DNA of 64,000 bases. Origin: Tragulus kanchil (Eukaryota; Chordata; Mammalia; Artiodactyla; Tragulidae). The number at the start of each line of letters is the position of its first letter. Position 1 is the stretch's first letter. Shown here piece by piece: positions 1-12,139 of this stretch. The DNA lies in contig JAIOJX010000026.1 in the NCBI GenBank assembly GCA_022376925.1, forward strand, positions 203,212,400-203,276,399, written 5' to 3'. The notes under the pieces were generated by a model. It had not been told where the DNA came from, did no database searches, and saw only the letters and a list, made by a program, of their open reading frames with translations. Made by a program: the position numbers and the translations under genes.

Positions 1-1016
1 ATGGGAACATGGCACATAAGAACACACCTGTAGCTCTGATGCTCTATTTATCTGTAGTCAGGGGTAGGGAAAACAATCTAAGGCTCTCTAAAGAAATTCT
101 TTATTTTGTTTTAATTCAAGGGAATCTTGTTGGAGATGGTGAAATACCTTAAAACTCATTGGAGAGGTGAACAAAGGATTCTGAGCAAAGAAAGGACTTA
201 GCATGAAAGGGAGGAGCTAGTTGATAGTTGGGTTGAAACCCTGAGTGGTTGAGCACAGACTGAAGCAATGAAAACTTCCTATTCAGGGACTACATTTGTA
301 TCTTGATGAATTCAAGGTAGACTCTTGAAGATGGTTCTAAGAAGGCGATAACCGTTGTGATTTGGTTGTGCATTGAGGGGGTCCTGGAGCAGGCCAAGCT
401 GAGTGGGATTTTACAGACAGGATCATCTGCTTGCTTTGATGATGAATTAAGGAAGTTGACAAAAGAGAAAAAAAGTGTTTTAAAATGGCTTGCAGTCAGA
501 AATTTGGTGCCTGTGGTAATCTTGGTGCCATGGAAAGTAATAGAACATTTGAAAGAAATGGGGAGACAAAGAGGGCGAGAAGGAGTGAAAGGGGGGAACA
601 ATTGTCATAGAAAATTAAGATGCACACCTGGTTGTACTAATTATTCTACAAACAGAAAAGGTTCACTACAATATTTTTAGAACCAGAATATTCAGTGTCT
701 TAGTCATTTAAATCTTATATTGTTGGTAAAACTGAGACCCAGAAAGATTGTGGTTCATTTGCCCAAGGAGGTTCTGATGTCCTGATTCTGCATGAGGGTC
801 TCCCATGTACTGTAGCTTTCTAGCTCTTCCAGTGCCCCGTCCTACCTTTCTTCACCATCTTTATTTGTAAGGGTCATTCATTACTAAGAAACCTTACCCC
901 AAAGATTTCTTTCTTCCACAGTGCCACATATGGCAGTGTACTGTATTTCTCTAAGTGCATCAAAGAAGGCTACCTCTAAGAACATTTTCTAAACTATGTC
1001 ACTATTTCAAAAGAAT
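1..1016. other. Intergenic or intronic sequence, nothing recognised
   Basis: No repeat family, exon or RNA gene was recognised. Two overlapping open frames on opposite strands near 290-680 are about 105 residues long, have low-complexity composition and show no recognisable domain, so I treat them as chance frames. Confidence 0.5.
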
Positions 1017-1204
1017 TTTTTGAGCATCTACTTTGTGTCAGATAATTCTTTGGAACAACAATGAGCAAGATAAACCCGAACTTGAATGGAGAGTCCATTC
1101 TTGAATGGGAAGAGGCAAATGGACACAATAAACAAAATATGTCAGGTGACCATAAGTGCTGTGACTAATAGAAGAAAGTCAATGGAGTAACTAGAAGGGT
1201 GATC

Positions 1205-1219
1205 AGGAAGAGCCATTCT
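1205..1219 (+). repeat. Target-site duplication, left copy
   Basis: A 15-bp direct repeat (aggaagagccattct) is repeated exactly at 1550-1564. The pair brackets the SINE and marks its insertion point in the L2. Confidence 0.9.
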
Positions 1220-1549
1220 GGGCTTCCCCTGGTGATCCAGTGGGTAAAGACACCGCCTTGCAGTGCAACAGGCGCCGGTTCGATCCCTGGCCTAGGAAGA
1301 TCCCACGTGCTGCGGAGCGGCTGGACCGATGTGTCCGATTACCGAGCCAGAGCTCTGGTGCGCGTGCGCCCAGAGCCAGTTCTCTGTGACAACAGAGGCC
1401 ACCACGATGGGAGGCCCACACGGGCCAAAGAACAAAGACGGATGAAAATAGAGAAATGAAAGACCAATAGAAGTGACCCAACCATCCCCCTTCCTCCCCA
1501 CCCCACCCTCCAAAAAAAGATAAATAAATAAATAATTAAAAAAAAAAAA
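1220..1549 (+). mobile_element. tRNA-Glu-derived SINE, young family, copy 1
   Basis: A tRNA-Glu-like head (gggcttcccctggtgatcca) carries a Pol III box A region and a perfect box B, GGTTCGATCCC, at 1277-1287. A non-tRNA body follows, with 'aaagaacaaagacggatgaa' and 'gaccaatagaagtg', then a C-rich stretch, AAAT repeats and an A-tail. It is bounded by a 15-bp target-site duplication (1205-1219 and 1550-1564). Its open frames on both strands are not genes. The same body recurs at 20988, 29185, 30695, 40371 and 63269. Being non-autonomous, it would need L1-type machinery to move; that is family knowledge. Confidence 0.93.
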
Positions 1550-2130
1550 AGGAAGAGCCATTCTAGTAAGGTGACTTATGAAAGAAGCTTACATGGGCAG
1601 GGGAGAGAGCCTTATGCCGAAATCTGGGAGAAGAATGTAAGAGCAAAGAGTATAGCAAGTGCAGAGGTCCTGGAGGAGACAGGGCACAGAGTATTTGAGG
1701 AGCAGAAGGAGACCAGAGGGACTGCGGCGGGTTGAGCAAAGGGAGAGAGGAAATGAAATCAGAGAGTTGGCGTGGACACAGACCACAGAAGGCTTAGAGG
1801 CCAAGGCCTTTGACTTTTTTCTGCTGTGAGTGGAAAAAAAAAAAAAGCCATTAGAAGGTTTAAAAGAGAGAAGTAATATAATCTGGTTTGCATTTGAAAT
1901 TACTTATTTTGATTTGCTTCATGCAAAAGAGGTTTTAAGGGTAGATGGGTGAATGCAGGGAGACCAACAAGGAGACCTTTGCAGTAGTCAAGTGAAAGTT
2001 GATTAGGGCCCCATCTAGCATAATGGGGATGACAAATGGTCAAGGTTGGGACATATTTTGAGGATAGAGTCAACAGAACTTGCAGATGAATTACATGGGA
2101 AATAGAGGATTTTAGAGCCCTGATAACTTA

Positions 2131-3250
2131 ATTTTCATTTCCTAATGAGGAGGACTTGAGAAACACAGGTTTAATGAAAAGTCGGGGGAGGTACCACATG
2201 TTGTGGTTTAGGTATTTTAAGTCCAAGATGCCAGCTGAAAAAGAGAACAGCAGCCCATCTGGGAGCTGGTCAGGTTCCATCTAACTGGGCCTGGGTTTGT
2301 GTCCCTGGTTGTCTCTGGCTAGAGGGCTTTGACCCACTGAAGACCTTTAAGTGGAAACACTGAGAAGGCAATAGACTAGACTGGGAAGAAGGTCAAGACT
2401 AGAAAGGTAAATTTGTTATTCATCCACCCAAAGCAGGATGTGGCACTATATGAAATCCCTAGGAAGTGGATGAAGAAAATTAGAGGTCAAAGGACTAATT
2501 CTGGAGAATTCTATGTTTTGAGGTTAAGGAGGAGATGAGAAAGATCCAGCAGAGAAGATAAATAAGTCAGGATGAAAATTGAGAGCAGGAAGGATACAAG
2601 AGAAGCCAAGTTAGAAACAAAGATATCTCTAGCTAGAGTAGGGGATGGTGTCAAAGGTGAGAGTTCAGGTAATCTGAAGATGGGAAATACACCCTTTCAC
2701 CTGGAATGTGGAGGTCCTTAGTAATCCAAGAACCCCAGTGTTTATAAAGTGGCCGGGATATAAAATGGCTTAGATTAGCTTCCCAGAAAAATATGAAGAG
2801 AGGAAGGGGAGACAGTGAGTATAAATAACTGCTCTGAGGAATTTTGTTGTAAAGGGAGGTAGGAAGTAATGGAGCAATATCTTGAGAAGATATGGGAATC
2901 TGAGGTAAAAGAAGAAATTCTTTTGAGGATAAATATAACATGTTTGTAAGTGACTCAGTAGGGAGTGATTGGCTAACAATGCTGAAGGAAGGATGCACTT
3001 GGGTGAATCAGAGGGCTGAGATTCAGGCTCAAGTTCATCTACCACAGGGGAAAACAGAATGGCTTTATGCTTCAAGCAAGATGGCTGATAAATGAGCTGG
3101 TCCAAGCACATGGATGTTTATGTCTGACCCTCTGACAACTCCAGTGAGTTTTTCTGAGGGAAATAAAGCTATGTGAGAACAGGAAAGAGAGTTCTTAAGT
3201 ATGAGAAACAGAAAAAGTTGTGAAAGACATGCTAAGAGGGTGAAAGAGTA
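2131..3250 (-). repeat. Probable continuation of antisense L2, highly diverged
   Basis: Purine-rich plus-strand sequence resembles the upstream part of the antisense L2, for example 'ggaattttgttgtaaaggga' near 2838. Divergence is high and the boundaries are uncertain. The part after 2944 is duplicated at 4084. Confidence 0.35.
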
Positions 3251-3394
3251 TTACCACTGATCTTCCTCCTTGTAATACCTCCACTGCAACAGAAAAGAAC
3301 CTCAGATAGACATAGATGACCATATCATAGGGAGTCTTAAAATTCCAAATGCAAATATACACATAAAATTTTGAATACTTTTAATTATATGCTA

Positions 3395-3432
3395 CACACA
3401 TACACACACATATATATATACATACATACATC
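3395..3432. repeat. CA/TA-rich simple repeat
   Basis: Alternating acacac and tatata with catacatacat. The same tract with the same length is at 4535-4572 in copy B of D1. Confidence 0.85.
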
Positions 3433-3512
3433 TAAATTTAGGTTTTATTAAATATGACTCTCATTAATCTGAAAAAAAATGTGAAATCAAAAGTAAAAAG
3501 CCTCTCAGGTTT

Positions 3513-3710
3513 TTGACTCATTGGTAAAGACCCTTATGCTGGGAAAGATTTAATGGCAGGAGGAGAAGGAGGTGATAGAAGATGAGATGATTGGAAGGCA
3601 TCATTGACTCAGTGAACATAAGTTTGAGCAAAATCTGGGACAGTGAAGGACAGGGAAGCCTGGCGTTTTGAAGTCCATGGGGTCTCAAAGAGTTGGACTC
3701 AAGTGAATAA
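3513..3710 (+). mobile_element. 5'-truncated BovB LINE 3' end
   Basis: The BovB tail is recognised by 'gactcattggtaaagaccct', 'gatgctgggaaag'-like text, the 'ggaaggcatcattgactcag' block, 'gacagggaagcctggcg' and 'catggggtctcaaagagttg'. No coding part is left. An identical copy at 4653-4850 comes from duplication D1. Confidence 0.85.
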
Positions 3711-3769
3711 CAACAAAATTATATTTTTTGTGATGCATCAATTTCTATGCATTGATTTTTAGATTTTAA

Positions 3770-4030
3770 AACTGACTTTTTAAATCTAATTTTGTACTGA
3801 TGCATAATTTATTTACAATGTTGTATTATTTTCAGTGGATCACAAAGTGATTCAGCTATACACATACGTATACCCTTTTTTCTCAGATTCTTTTCCCACA
3901 TAGGTTATTTAGAAAATATTGAGTGAAGTTCTCTGTGCTATACACTAGGACCTTGTTGATCACCTATTTTATATACTGTGTGTATATGTTAAACCCAAAT
4001 TCCTAATGTATCCCTCTCCCTACACTTTGA
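3770..4030 (-). mobile_element. L1 3' UTR fragment, antisense
   Basis: Reads as the antisense of an artiodactyl L1 3' end: 'atttacaatgttgtattatt', 'caaagtgattcagctataca', 'agattcttttcccacatagg', 'aggaccttgttgatcaccta'. No open frame. The copy is at 4910-5171. Confidence 0.75.
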
Positions 4031-4652
4031 GTAGCCTTCAATCCATCTTTCTTGTTTTATTCTCCAGCCTCTGTGCCTTTCTGTTGTAAGTGACTCAGTA
4101 GGGAGTGATTGGCTAACAATGCTGAAGGAAGGATGCACTTGGGTGAATCAGAGGGCTGAGATTCAGGCTCAAGTTCATCTACCACAGGGGAAAACAGAAT
4201 GGCTTTATGCTTCAAGCAAGATGGCTGATAAATGAGCTGGTCCAAGCACATGGATGTTTATGTCTGACCCTCTGACAACTCCAGTGAGTTTTTCTGAGGG
4301 AAATAAAGCTATGTGAGAACAGGAAAGAGAGTTCTTAAGTATGAGAAACAGAAAAAGTTGTGAAAGACATGCTAAGAGGGTGAAAGAGTATTACCACTGA
4401 TCTTCCTCCTTGTAATACCTCCACTGCAACAGAAAAGAACCTCAGATAGACATAGATGACCATATCATAGGGAGTCTTAAAATTCCAAATGCAAATATAC
4501 ACATAAAATTTTGAATACTTTTAATTATATGCTACACACATACACACACATATATATATACATACATACATCTAAATTTAGGTTTTATTAAATATGACTC
4601 TCATTAATCTGAAAAAAAATGTGAAATCAAAAGTAAAAAGCCTCTCAGGTTT

Positions 4653-4850
4653 TTGACTCATTGGTAAAGACCCTTATGCTGGGAAAGATTTAATGGCAGG
4701 AGGAGAAGGAGGTGATAGAAGATGAGATGATTGGAAGGCATCATTGACTCAGTGAACATAAGTTTGAGCAAAATCTGGGACAGTGAAGGACAGGGAAGCC
4801 TGGCGTTTTGAAGTCCATGGGGTCTCAAAGAGTTGGACTCAAGTGAATAA
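4653..4850 (+). mobile_element. BovB 3' end, duplicate of 3513-3710
   Basis: Base-for-base repetition of the fragment at 3513 at an offset of 1140 bp, part of D1. Not an independent insertion. Confidence 0.85.
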
Positions 4851-4909
4851 CAACAAAATTATATTTTTTGTGATGCATCAATTTCTATGCATTGATTTTT
4901 AGATTTTAA

Positions 4910-5171
4910 AACTGACTTTTTAAATCTAATTTTGTACTGATGCATAATTTATTTACAATGTTGTATTATTTTCAGTGGATCACAAAGTGATTCAGCTATA
5001 CACATACGTATACCCTTTTTTCTCAGATTCTTTTCCCACATAGGTTATTTAGAAAATATTGAGTGAAGTTCTCTGTGCTATACACTAGGACCTTGTTGAT
5101 CACCTATTTTATATACTGTGTGTATATGTTAAACCCAAATTCCTAATGTATCCCTCTCCCCTACACTTTGA
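4910..5171 (-). mobile_element. L1 3' UTR fragment, duplicate of 3770-4030
   Basis: Copy B of the L1 tail within D1, differing by one inserted C near 5161. Confidence 0.75.
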
Positions 5172-5221
5172 GTAGCCTTCAATCCATCTTTCTTGTTTTA
5201 TTCTCCAGCCTCTGTGCTTTC

Positions 5222-5930
5222 TATCATTCCTGGAAGAAACCTCTAATTAGAGCAGACCCTAGGGCCAAGATAAGGTTTCATCAAGCTGGGAAACGCTAAA
5301 CTCACTTTGATAATGGGAGCCTTTTCCCTCACTCTTTCCAAGGTTATTTCTAGCATTTATGAATGCGCAGACTGAAATAGAAAATGCTGTGCAGATAGAG
5401 AAAAGAGCCATCGTTCCAGCAGTTTCCACCAGCTGCCACCTTGTGTATGACTACGAGTCCAGTTTTCTTACAGGGATGCAGGCTGTGGCCTTAAATTCCC
5501 TCACCACCTCCTCGTCTCTCCTTGCTCCTGCTTGCCAACTGAGGCCTAAGAACCCTCTTAGGGTTGTTCAAGCCCATTTGTCAGGAGGCCATGCAGTAAA
5601 TATACCATTGATTCCAGTCCATTAGAAGTACTTCTGCCAAAGGGCCATCAGCCCCACAGCTCTCAGGCCTCTTACTTACTTTCAGCTCCCCCTACATCTT
5701 TCTATTTTGTTTAAAGTATATAGTTCTCACATAATAAATGTTGACTAATAACTTGACCAGTGCCTGCAGTAACACAAATTGGGATGCTATAAAATTTTAA
5801 CAAGAGAAAGTAAAAACTGAACAAAGGAGATTATTTTATAGACAATATCAAGTTTCTGTAGTGTAAATCATAGGGTAGCTTATTTTATAAATTTTGTATG
5901 TGATAACATTATAAAAGATAATATACATTC
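5222..5930. other. Unique sequence, nothing recognised
   Basis: An 88-residue plus-strand frame at 5359-5625 has no recognisable domain and no splice context I can support. Most of it reappears at 6524-6772 because of duplication D2. From 5391 onward the sequence belongs to D2. Confidence 0.5.
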
Positions 5931-7665
5931 ATTGTTTTTTTATAAAAGTAAAAAGACAAAAATTAACACACTTATAATACCATCACCCATAAATAGACTC
6001 AGCTGTGGCTTTGAGATTGGCCTCTCTCACAGAGGAGCACACACATGCATTTACAGATATGCCCACACATGCACAAAGATACACATCTGTGACAAAACCA
6101 GATATGCTTTCTGTGACCTGTTTTTTTAACTTAATTTACTGAAATACCTTTTCACAGTTTAAACAAAAAAGGCTCCTTTAAACTTACTGCTTAAGTATTC
6201 TTTAATCTGAATGCACCATACTTCATCTATCATTGAACCAGTCCTTCTCTTTCCAGATATTTCCCCCTAATTGCTTACTTTTACAATAATGCCATACTTA
6301 ACCACGCCATAGGTAAATTGTTATGCTCATTTTTATTAACTGTTTTAAGATAAATTCCTAGAACTGTCACCTTAAAGGTATTCATACAAAATGGCTAAAT
6401 GGTCATCCAGGAAATCTTTTACAAATTTGTTTTCTACAATAATGAGACTTCCCATTTTTCTCATACTTTTATAAAGTATAAGGATCATCAATTTTTCAAA
6501 CATGCTTATAAAAATTTTTTCTATTGAAAAGGGCTATGCAGATAGAGAAAAGAGCCATCGTTCCAGCAGTTTCCACCAGCTGCCACCTTGTGTATGACTA
6601 CGAGTCCAGTTTTCTTACAGGGATGCAGGCTGTGGCCTTAAATTCCCTCACCACCTCCTCGTCTCTCCTTGCTCCTGCTTGCCAACTGAGGCCTAAGAAC
6701 CCTCTTAGGGTTGTTCAAGCCCATTTGTCAGGAGGCCATGCAGTAAATATACCATTGATTCCAGTCCATTAGAAGTACTTCTGCCAAAGGGCCATCAGCC
6801 CCACAGCTCTCAGGCCTCTTACTTACTTTCAGCTCCCTCTACATCTTTCTATTTTGTTTAAAGTATATAGTTCTCACATAATAAATGTTGACTAATAACT
6901 TGACCAGTGCCTGCAGTAACACAAATTGGGATGCTATAAAATTTTAACAAGAGAAAGTAAAAACTGAACAAAGGAGATTATTTTATAGACAATATCAAGT
7001 TTCTGTAGTGTAAATCATAGGGTAGCTTATTTTATAAATTTTGTATGTGATAACATTATAAAAGATAATATACATTCATTGTTTTTTTATAAAAGTAAAA
7101 AGACAAAAATTAACACACTTATAATACCATCACCCATAAATAGACTCAGCTGTGGCTTTGAGATTGGCCTCTCTCACAGAGGAGCACACACATGCATTTA
7201 CAGATATGCCCACACATGCACAAAGATACACATCTGTGACAAAACCATATATGCTTTCTGTGACCTGTTTTTTTAACTTAATTTACTGAAATACCTTTTC
7301 ACAGTTTAAACAAAAAAGGCTCCTTTAAACTTACTGCTTAAGTATTCTTTAATCTGAATGCACCATACTTCATCTATCATTGAACCAGTCCTTCTCTTTC
7401 CAGATATTTCCCCCTAATTGCTTACTTTTACAATAATGCCATACTTAACCACGCCATAGGTAAATTGTTATGCTCATTTTTATTAACTGTTTTAAGATAA
7501 ATTCCTAGAACTGTCACCTTAAAGGTATTCATACAAAATGGCTAAATGGTCATCCAGGAAATCTTTTACAAATTTGTTTTCTACAATAATGAGACTTCCC
7601 ATTTTTCTCATACTTTTATAAAGTATAAGGATCATCAATTTTTCAAACATGCTTATAAAAATTTT
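5391..7665. repeat. Tandem duplication D2, period 1147 bp
   Basis: Copy A is 5391-6518 and copy B is 6538-7665, with about 19 bases of non-matching filler (6519-6537). Differences are isolated substitutions, for example accagat versus accatat near 6100/7247 and ccccct versus ccctct near 5690/6837. Its right part is also shared with D3, so 6209-6518, 7356-7665 and 8433-8742 are three copies of one segment. Confidence 0.97.
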
Positions 7666-8060
7666 CATGTCCTTCTTAGCTAAGTGACACAAGTTTTTTT
7701 TTCATCAAATATTTATCGGTTATTCATTTTTCTTTTGTGTTTTTCTTACTATTTTTCTTTAGCCTTTTGGCCTTATTTCTTATTTTGAAAACAATATATC
7801 AATAATATTTGTTTATATATCAATAATGTATCAATAACATTTTATATATTTATACTATTTGTTTGTTTTATATGTTACTATGTTTTTCTGATTTTCCCTT
7901 TGCATTTCAATTCTATTAATGGATTGCTTTTAACATTTATGTGTATGGATCTGTACCTCTTCAGAGTTTATCAATGTTTTCCTTTATTGTTTGTATTTGT
8001 GCCAGTATGACAAAACAATATTCCATAGCATAAGCCTTTCCCAAAGTAAAATTAAAGAAC
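5931..8060 (-). repeat. Possible very old L1 or HAL1 remnant, antisense
   Basis: AT-rich text has the flavour of antisense ancient L1, for example 'aagataaattcctagaactg', 'gtgtttttcttactattttt' and 'ttctctttccagatattt'. Divergence is too high for a family call. The interval includes the D2 and D3 duplications. Confidence 0.35.
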
Positions 8061-9507
8061 ACTTTCCCTTATTCTATATAAACTTCTGTTATGCTCTGCT
8101 ATTTACTATTTAGATGTTGCCATTCCAGGGTTTACAGTAAATTTCTTCAACAGCTATGGATTTTTCTGATGTCACTCCAGTCTTTCCAATGAAGAGATGT
8201 TGAAGGCTGAAGATACATAAATTAGCTCCAAGCATGAGGGGACCTTAAGAAAAGGATCAATGTTCTTTATCAGAGATGGGATAAACTAGAAGTTAACAGC
8301 TCCAATTTTGAAGCCACACAAATCAGGTTCAAAAAATGATTCTGTTACTTACAGGCTGACATTGGGTGAAATAAGAGTGAGAAGACCATAATATTTATCT
8401 CAGAAGATTATTCTTTATATTAAATAATGCCATGAATGCACCATACTTCATCTATCATTGAACCAGTCCTTCTCTTTCCAGATATTTCCCCCTAATTGCT
8501 TACTTTTACAATAATGCCATACTTAACCACGCCATAGGTAAATTGTTATGCTCATTTTTATTAACTGTTTTAAGATAAATTCCTAGAACTGTCACCTTAA
8601 AGGTATTCATACAAAATGGCTAAATGGTCATCCAGGAAATCTTTTACAAATTTGTTTTCTACAATAATGAGACTTCCCATTTTTCTCATACTTTTATAAA
8701 GTATAAGGATCATCAATTTTTCAAACATGCTTATAAAAATTTTCATGTCCTTCTTAGCTAAGTGACACAAGTTTTTTTTTCATCAAATATTTATCGGTTA
8801 TTCATTTTTCTTTTGTGTTTTTCTTACTATTTTTCTTTAGCCTTTTGGCCTTATTTCTTATTTTGAAAACAATATATCAATAATATTTGTTTATATATCA
8901 ATAATGTATCAATAACATTTTATATATTTATACTATTTGTTTGTTTTATATGTTACTATGTTTTTCTGTTTTTCCCCTTTGCATTTCAATTCTATTAATG
9001 GATTGCTTTTAACATTTATGTGTATGGATCTGTACCTCTTCAGAGTTTATCAATGTTTTCCTTTATTGTTTGTATTTGTGCCAGTATGACAAAACAATAT
9101 TCCATAGCATAAGCCTTTCCCAAAGTAAAATTAAAGAACACTTTCCCTTATTCTATATAAACTTCTGTTATGCTCTGCTATTTACTATTTAGATGTTGCC
9201 ATTCCAGGGTTTACAGTAAATTTCTTCAACAGCTATGGTTTTTTCTGATGTCACTCCAGTTTTTCCAATGTAGTGTTGTTGAAGGCTGAAGATACATAAA
9301 TTAACTCCAAGCATGAGGGGACCTTAAGAAAAGGATCAATGTTCTTTATCAGAGATGGGATAAACTAGAAGTTAACAGCTCCAATTTTGAAGCCACACAA
9401 ATCAGGTTCAAAAAATGATTCTGTTACTTACAGGCTGACATTGGGTGAAATAAGAGTGAGAAGACCATAATATTTATCTCAGAAGATTATTCTTTATATT
9501 AAATAAT
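7356..9507. repeat. Tandem duplication D3, period 1077 bp
   Basis: Copy A is 7356-8428 and copy B is 8433-9507, joined by about four bases. Copy B carries clustered differences (ctgttttt/ctgatttt near 8966, and several substitutions near 9238-9283). Both ends overlap the neighbouring duplications D2 and D4. Confidence 0.97.
8300..8440 (+). repeat. MIR SINE fragment
   Basis: The MIR core is recognisable: 'gaagccacacaaatcaggtt', 'ttctgttacttacaggctga', then 'ttgggtgaaa'. It is truncated on the right by the D3 junction. The fuller version is at 9378-9545. Confidence 0.55.
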
Positions 9508-9545
9508 ATAATTCCTGTAAAGCATCATGCTCATTTAGTAGATAG
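9378..9545 (+). repeat. MIR SINE
   Basis: Same MIR as at 8300 but not cut, continuing through 'taattcctgtaaagcatcat' and 'gtagatagtaaa'. Third copy at 10533-10700. Confidence 0.55.
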
Positions 9546-9884
9546 TAAAGAGAAAGTAAATATTTTTAGAAGTTATTTCCAAGTTTCAAATATCTTAAAT
9601 ATAGATAGATCAATTAATTTTTGCCATGCATTGCACAGAATGCTGTACAAAGTGATGGTCATTCTTAACACCTGAGTTTGAACTCTGAAATCAGATACTA
9701 TGTGTCATTAATATCTGTATTTGAGCACTGTTTACAAGGACGGACACATATGAATAGTTGTCATATGAATTAACAAATTTAATTCATAAGTTCAAAAACC
9801 TAAAACAGCCATGTATGTTTTTCCTCATAAATCATGAATGAAATATTTTAGCTAAACATGCATCATCTTATCACTAGTAGTAGT

Positions 9885-10106
9885 GTTAGTCACTTAGTTA
9901 TATATGACTCTTTATGAGCCCATGGACTATATATCCTGCCAGACTCCTTTCTCCACGGAACTCACCAGGTAAGAATACCGGAATGCATAGCCATCTCCTC
10001 CAGCGAATCTTCTTGACCCAGAGAATCTTCTTGACCCAGGCAATTGAACCCAGTTCTCCAGCATTGCAGGCAGGTTCATTACCATCTGAACCATCAGGAA
10101 AGCCTC
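9885..10106 (-). mobile_element. Bov-tA-type SINE, antisense, with 18-bp internal duplication
   Basis: Bov-tA antisense landmarks: 'gttagtcacttagttatata', 'agcccatggactatatatcc', 'catctcctccagcgaatctt', 'ttgaacccagttctccagca', 'catctgaaccatcaggaaag'. An 18-bp tandem duplication lies at 10005-10022 and 10023-10040. The 67-residue frame here is SINE read-through, not a gene. The same element is at 11039-11260 through D4. Confidence 0.9.
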
Positions 10107-10532
10107 ATTGTTACTAAGAAATAGTATTATTAACTATTTGATAATTTATTCTATTGTTTTGGTGAAGGGTTGGGAGATCATGGAGTCTTGAGTAAAAAGA
10201 TACCTGAGAGCACGCTACTGTTGGGCATTACAAAATAGAGTGAATTGGAGCATACTTTAAGGATTGGAGTATTACTGGAGATAAATTGACTGTGGCTTTC
10301 CCTTATTCTATATAAACTTCTGTTATGCTCTGCTATTTACTATTTAGATGTTGCCATTCCAGGGTTTACAGTAAATTTCTTCAACAGCTATGGATTTTTC
10401 TGATGTCACTCCAGTCTTTCCAATGAAGAGATGTTGAAGGCTGAAGATACATAAATTAACTCCAAGCATGAGGGGACCTTAAGAAAAGGATCAATGTTCT
10501 TTATCAGAGATGGGATAAACTAGAAGTTAACA

Positions 10533-10700
10533 GCTCCAATTTTGAAGCCACACAAATCAGGTTCAAAAAATGATTCTGTTACTTACAGGCTGACATTGGG
10601 TGAAATAAGAGTGAGAAGACCATAATATTTATCTCAGAAGATTATTCTTTATATTAAATAATATAATTCCTGTAAAGCATCATGCTCATTTAGTAGATAG
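10533..10700 (+). repeat. MIR SINE, duplicate
   Basis: Copy of 9378-9545 at an offset of 1155 bp (D4). Confidence 0.55.
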
Positions 10701-11038
10701 TAAAGAGAAAGTAAATATTTTTAGAAGTTATTTCCAAGTTTCAAATATCTTAAATATAGATAGATCAATTAATTTTTGCCATGCATTGCACAGAATGCTG
10801 AACAAAGTGATGGTCATTCTTAACACCTGAGTTTGAACTCTGAAATCAGATACTATGTGTCATTAATATCTGTATTTGAGCACTGTTTACAAGGACGGAC
10901 ACATATGAATAGTTGTCATATGAATTAACAAATTTAATTCATAAGTTCAAAAACTAAAACAGCCATGTATGTTTTTCCTCATAAATCATGAATGAAATAT
11001 TTTAGCTAAACATGCATCATCTTATCACTAGTAGTAGT

Positions 11039-11260
11039 GTTAGTCACTTAGTTATATATGACTCTTTATGAGCCCATGGACTATATATCCTGCCAGACTC
11101 CTTTCTCCACGGAACTCACCAGGTAAGAATACCGGAATGCATAGCCATCTCCTCCAGCGAATCTTCTTGACCCAGAGAATCTTCTTGACCCAGGCAATTG
11201 AACCCAGTTCTCCAGCATTGCAGGCAGGTTCATTACCATCTGAACCATCAGGAAAGCCTC
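11039..11260 (-). mobile_element. Bov-tA-type SINE, duplicate of 9885-10106
   Basis: Identical to the copy at 9885, including its private 18-bp internal duplication. Both therefore descend from one insertion, not two. Confidence 0.9.
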
Positions 11261-11459
11261 ATTGTTACTAAGAAATAGTATTATTAACTATTTGATAATT
11301 TATTCTATTGTTTTGGTGAAGGGTTGGGAGATCATGGAGTCTTGAGTAAAAAGATACCTGAGAGCACGCTACTGTTGGGCATTACAAAATAGAGTGAATT
11401 GGAGCATACTTTAATGTTGTATAGTGGGTAGTATTTACTGGAGATAAATTGACTGTGGC

Positions 11460-12139
11460 ATGTGGTGATTTTGGTTACAAAATTTACAACATTAATGATA
11501 CCATGGTTTTATTTTATAAACCCTAGTTTATAAACACCAGTATCTATTTAAGGGTTTCATCCAGCTTGAGGTTATATCAATTCTTCTCTTATCTATATTT
11601 TAAAATCCCTCTCTCAACTTGTAATTGCTTTAATTAGTTCATTCATTCAATGAACAATTTTGGATGTCTTATATGTGCAAATCTTATACATAGAAAGGTA
11701 TAAATTAGTAGATTATTTTTCTTTCCACTGAGTGTCCAAGTTAACATATGCATGATTGATATTGCTTAAAATAATAAAGAGATCAAAGCAAATGAACCTA
11801 CATAAAAGCAGTTAGCAACTATGGAGCAGATACAAAGTTATAGAAGGATAGGAGTCTACAAAGGTTTACCAGGCTGGCAAGACAGTAGAAAGTGATGACA
11901 GGATCAAAGATTATTTAATTCATTGCTTAACATTCATCAAGGCCAGACTATGGCTAAGCTAGATGATTGAATTCTGAAGGAATGTAAAGAGGACCAAGAA
12001 TAGGCACCTACAATCAAAGAAAACAAATAATGTTATAAATTGAAAACTGTTTTATCATAAAATTTGTTGATAGATCTTTATAGTATCCTTGCAACTTAAG
12101 TAGGGCAGGTACTATTAGGCAAAGTTTACTCCACTAGTT
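11460..12139. other. Unique sequence with a trace of L2
   Basis: Mostly unrecognised. 'attcattcaatgaacaattt' and 'tgtcttatatgtgcaaatct' (about 11640-11690) resemble the antisense L2 3' end. No coding signal. Confidence 0.4.

Larger units (their letters stand above)
1017..2130 (-). repeat. Old L2 LINE, antisense, interrupted by a SINE
   Basis: The plus strand reads as the reverse complement of a mammalian L2 3' portion. It starts with a 'gagcatctactttgtgtcag' block, continues with 'aataaacaaaatatgtcag', then 'agtgcagaggtcctggagga', and after the SINE 'gcagggagaccaacaaggag' and 'tttgcagtagtcaagtgaaa'. The order of these blocks matches the L2 consensus as I know it, with heavy divergence. The SINE at 1220-1549 splits it, so the SINE is younger. 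The family call rests on recalled consensus and not on an alignment. Confidence 0.65.
2944..5221. repeat. Tandem duplication D1, period 1140 bp
   Basis: Copy A is 2944-4083 and copy B is 4084-5221. They are nearly identical and differ by single-base indels close to the right end (an extra C near 5161, a missing C near 5217). The unit mixes L2, microsatellite, BovB tail and L1 tail, so no single element explains its limits. Probably an untrimmed assembly overlap. Confidence 0.97.
9141..11459. repeat. Tandem duplication D4, period 1155 bp
   Basis: Copy A is 9141-10295 and copy B is 10296-11459. Near the end of copy A, 'ttaaggattggagtatta' stands where copy B has 'ttaatgttgtatagtgggta', an error-like cluster next to the junction. 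The first part also occurs at 8062 through D3, giving three copies (8062, 9141, 10296). Confidence 0.96.

Noticed and set aside
1220..1292. tRNA-Glu gene
   Set aside because: Box A/B and tRNA similarity belong to the SINE head. The acceptor stem does not pair as in a real tRNA, and a SINE body and tail follow.
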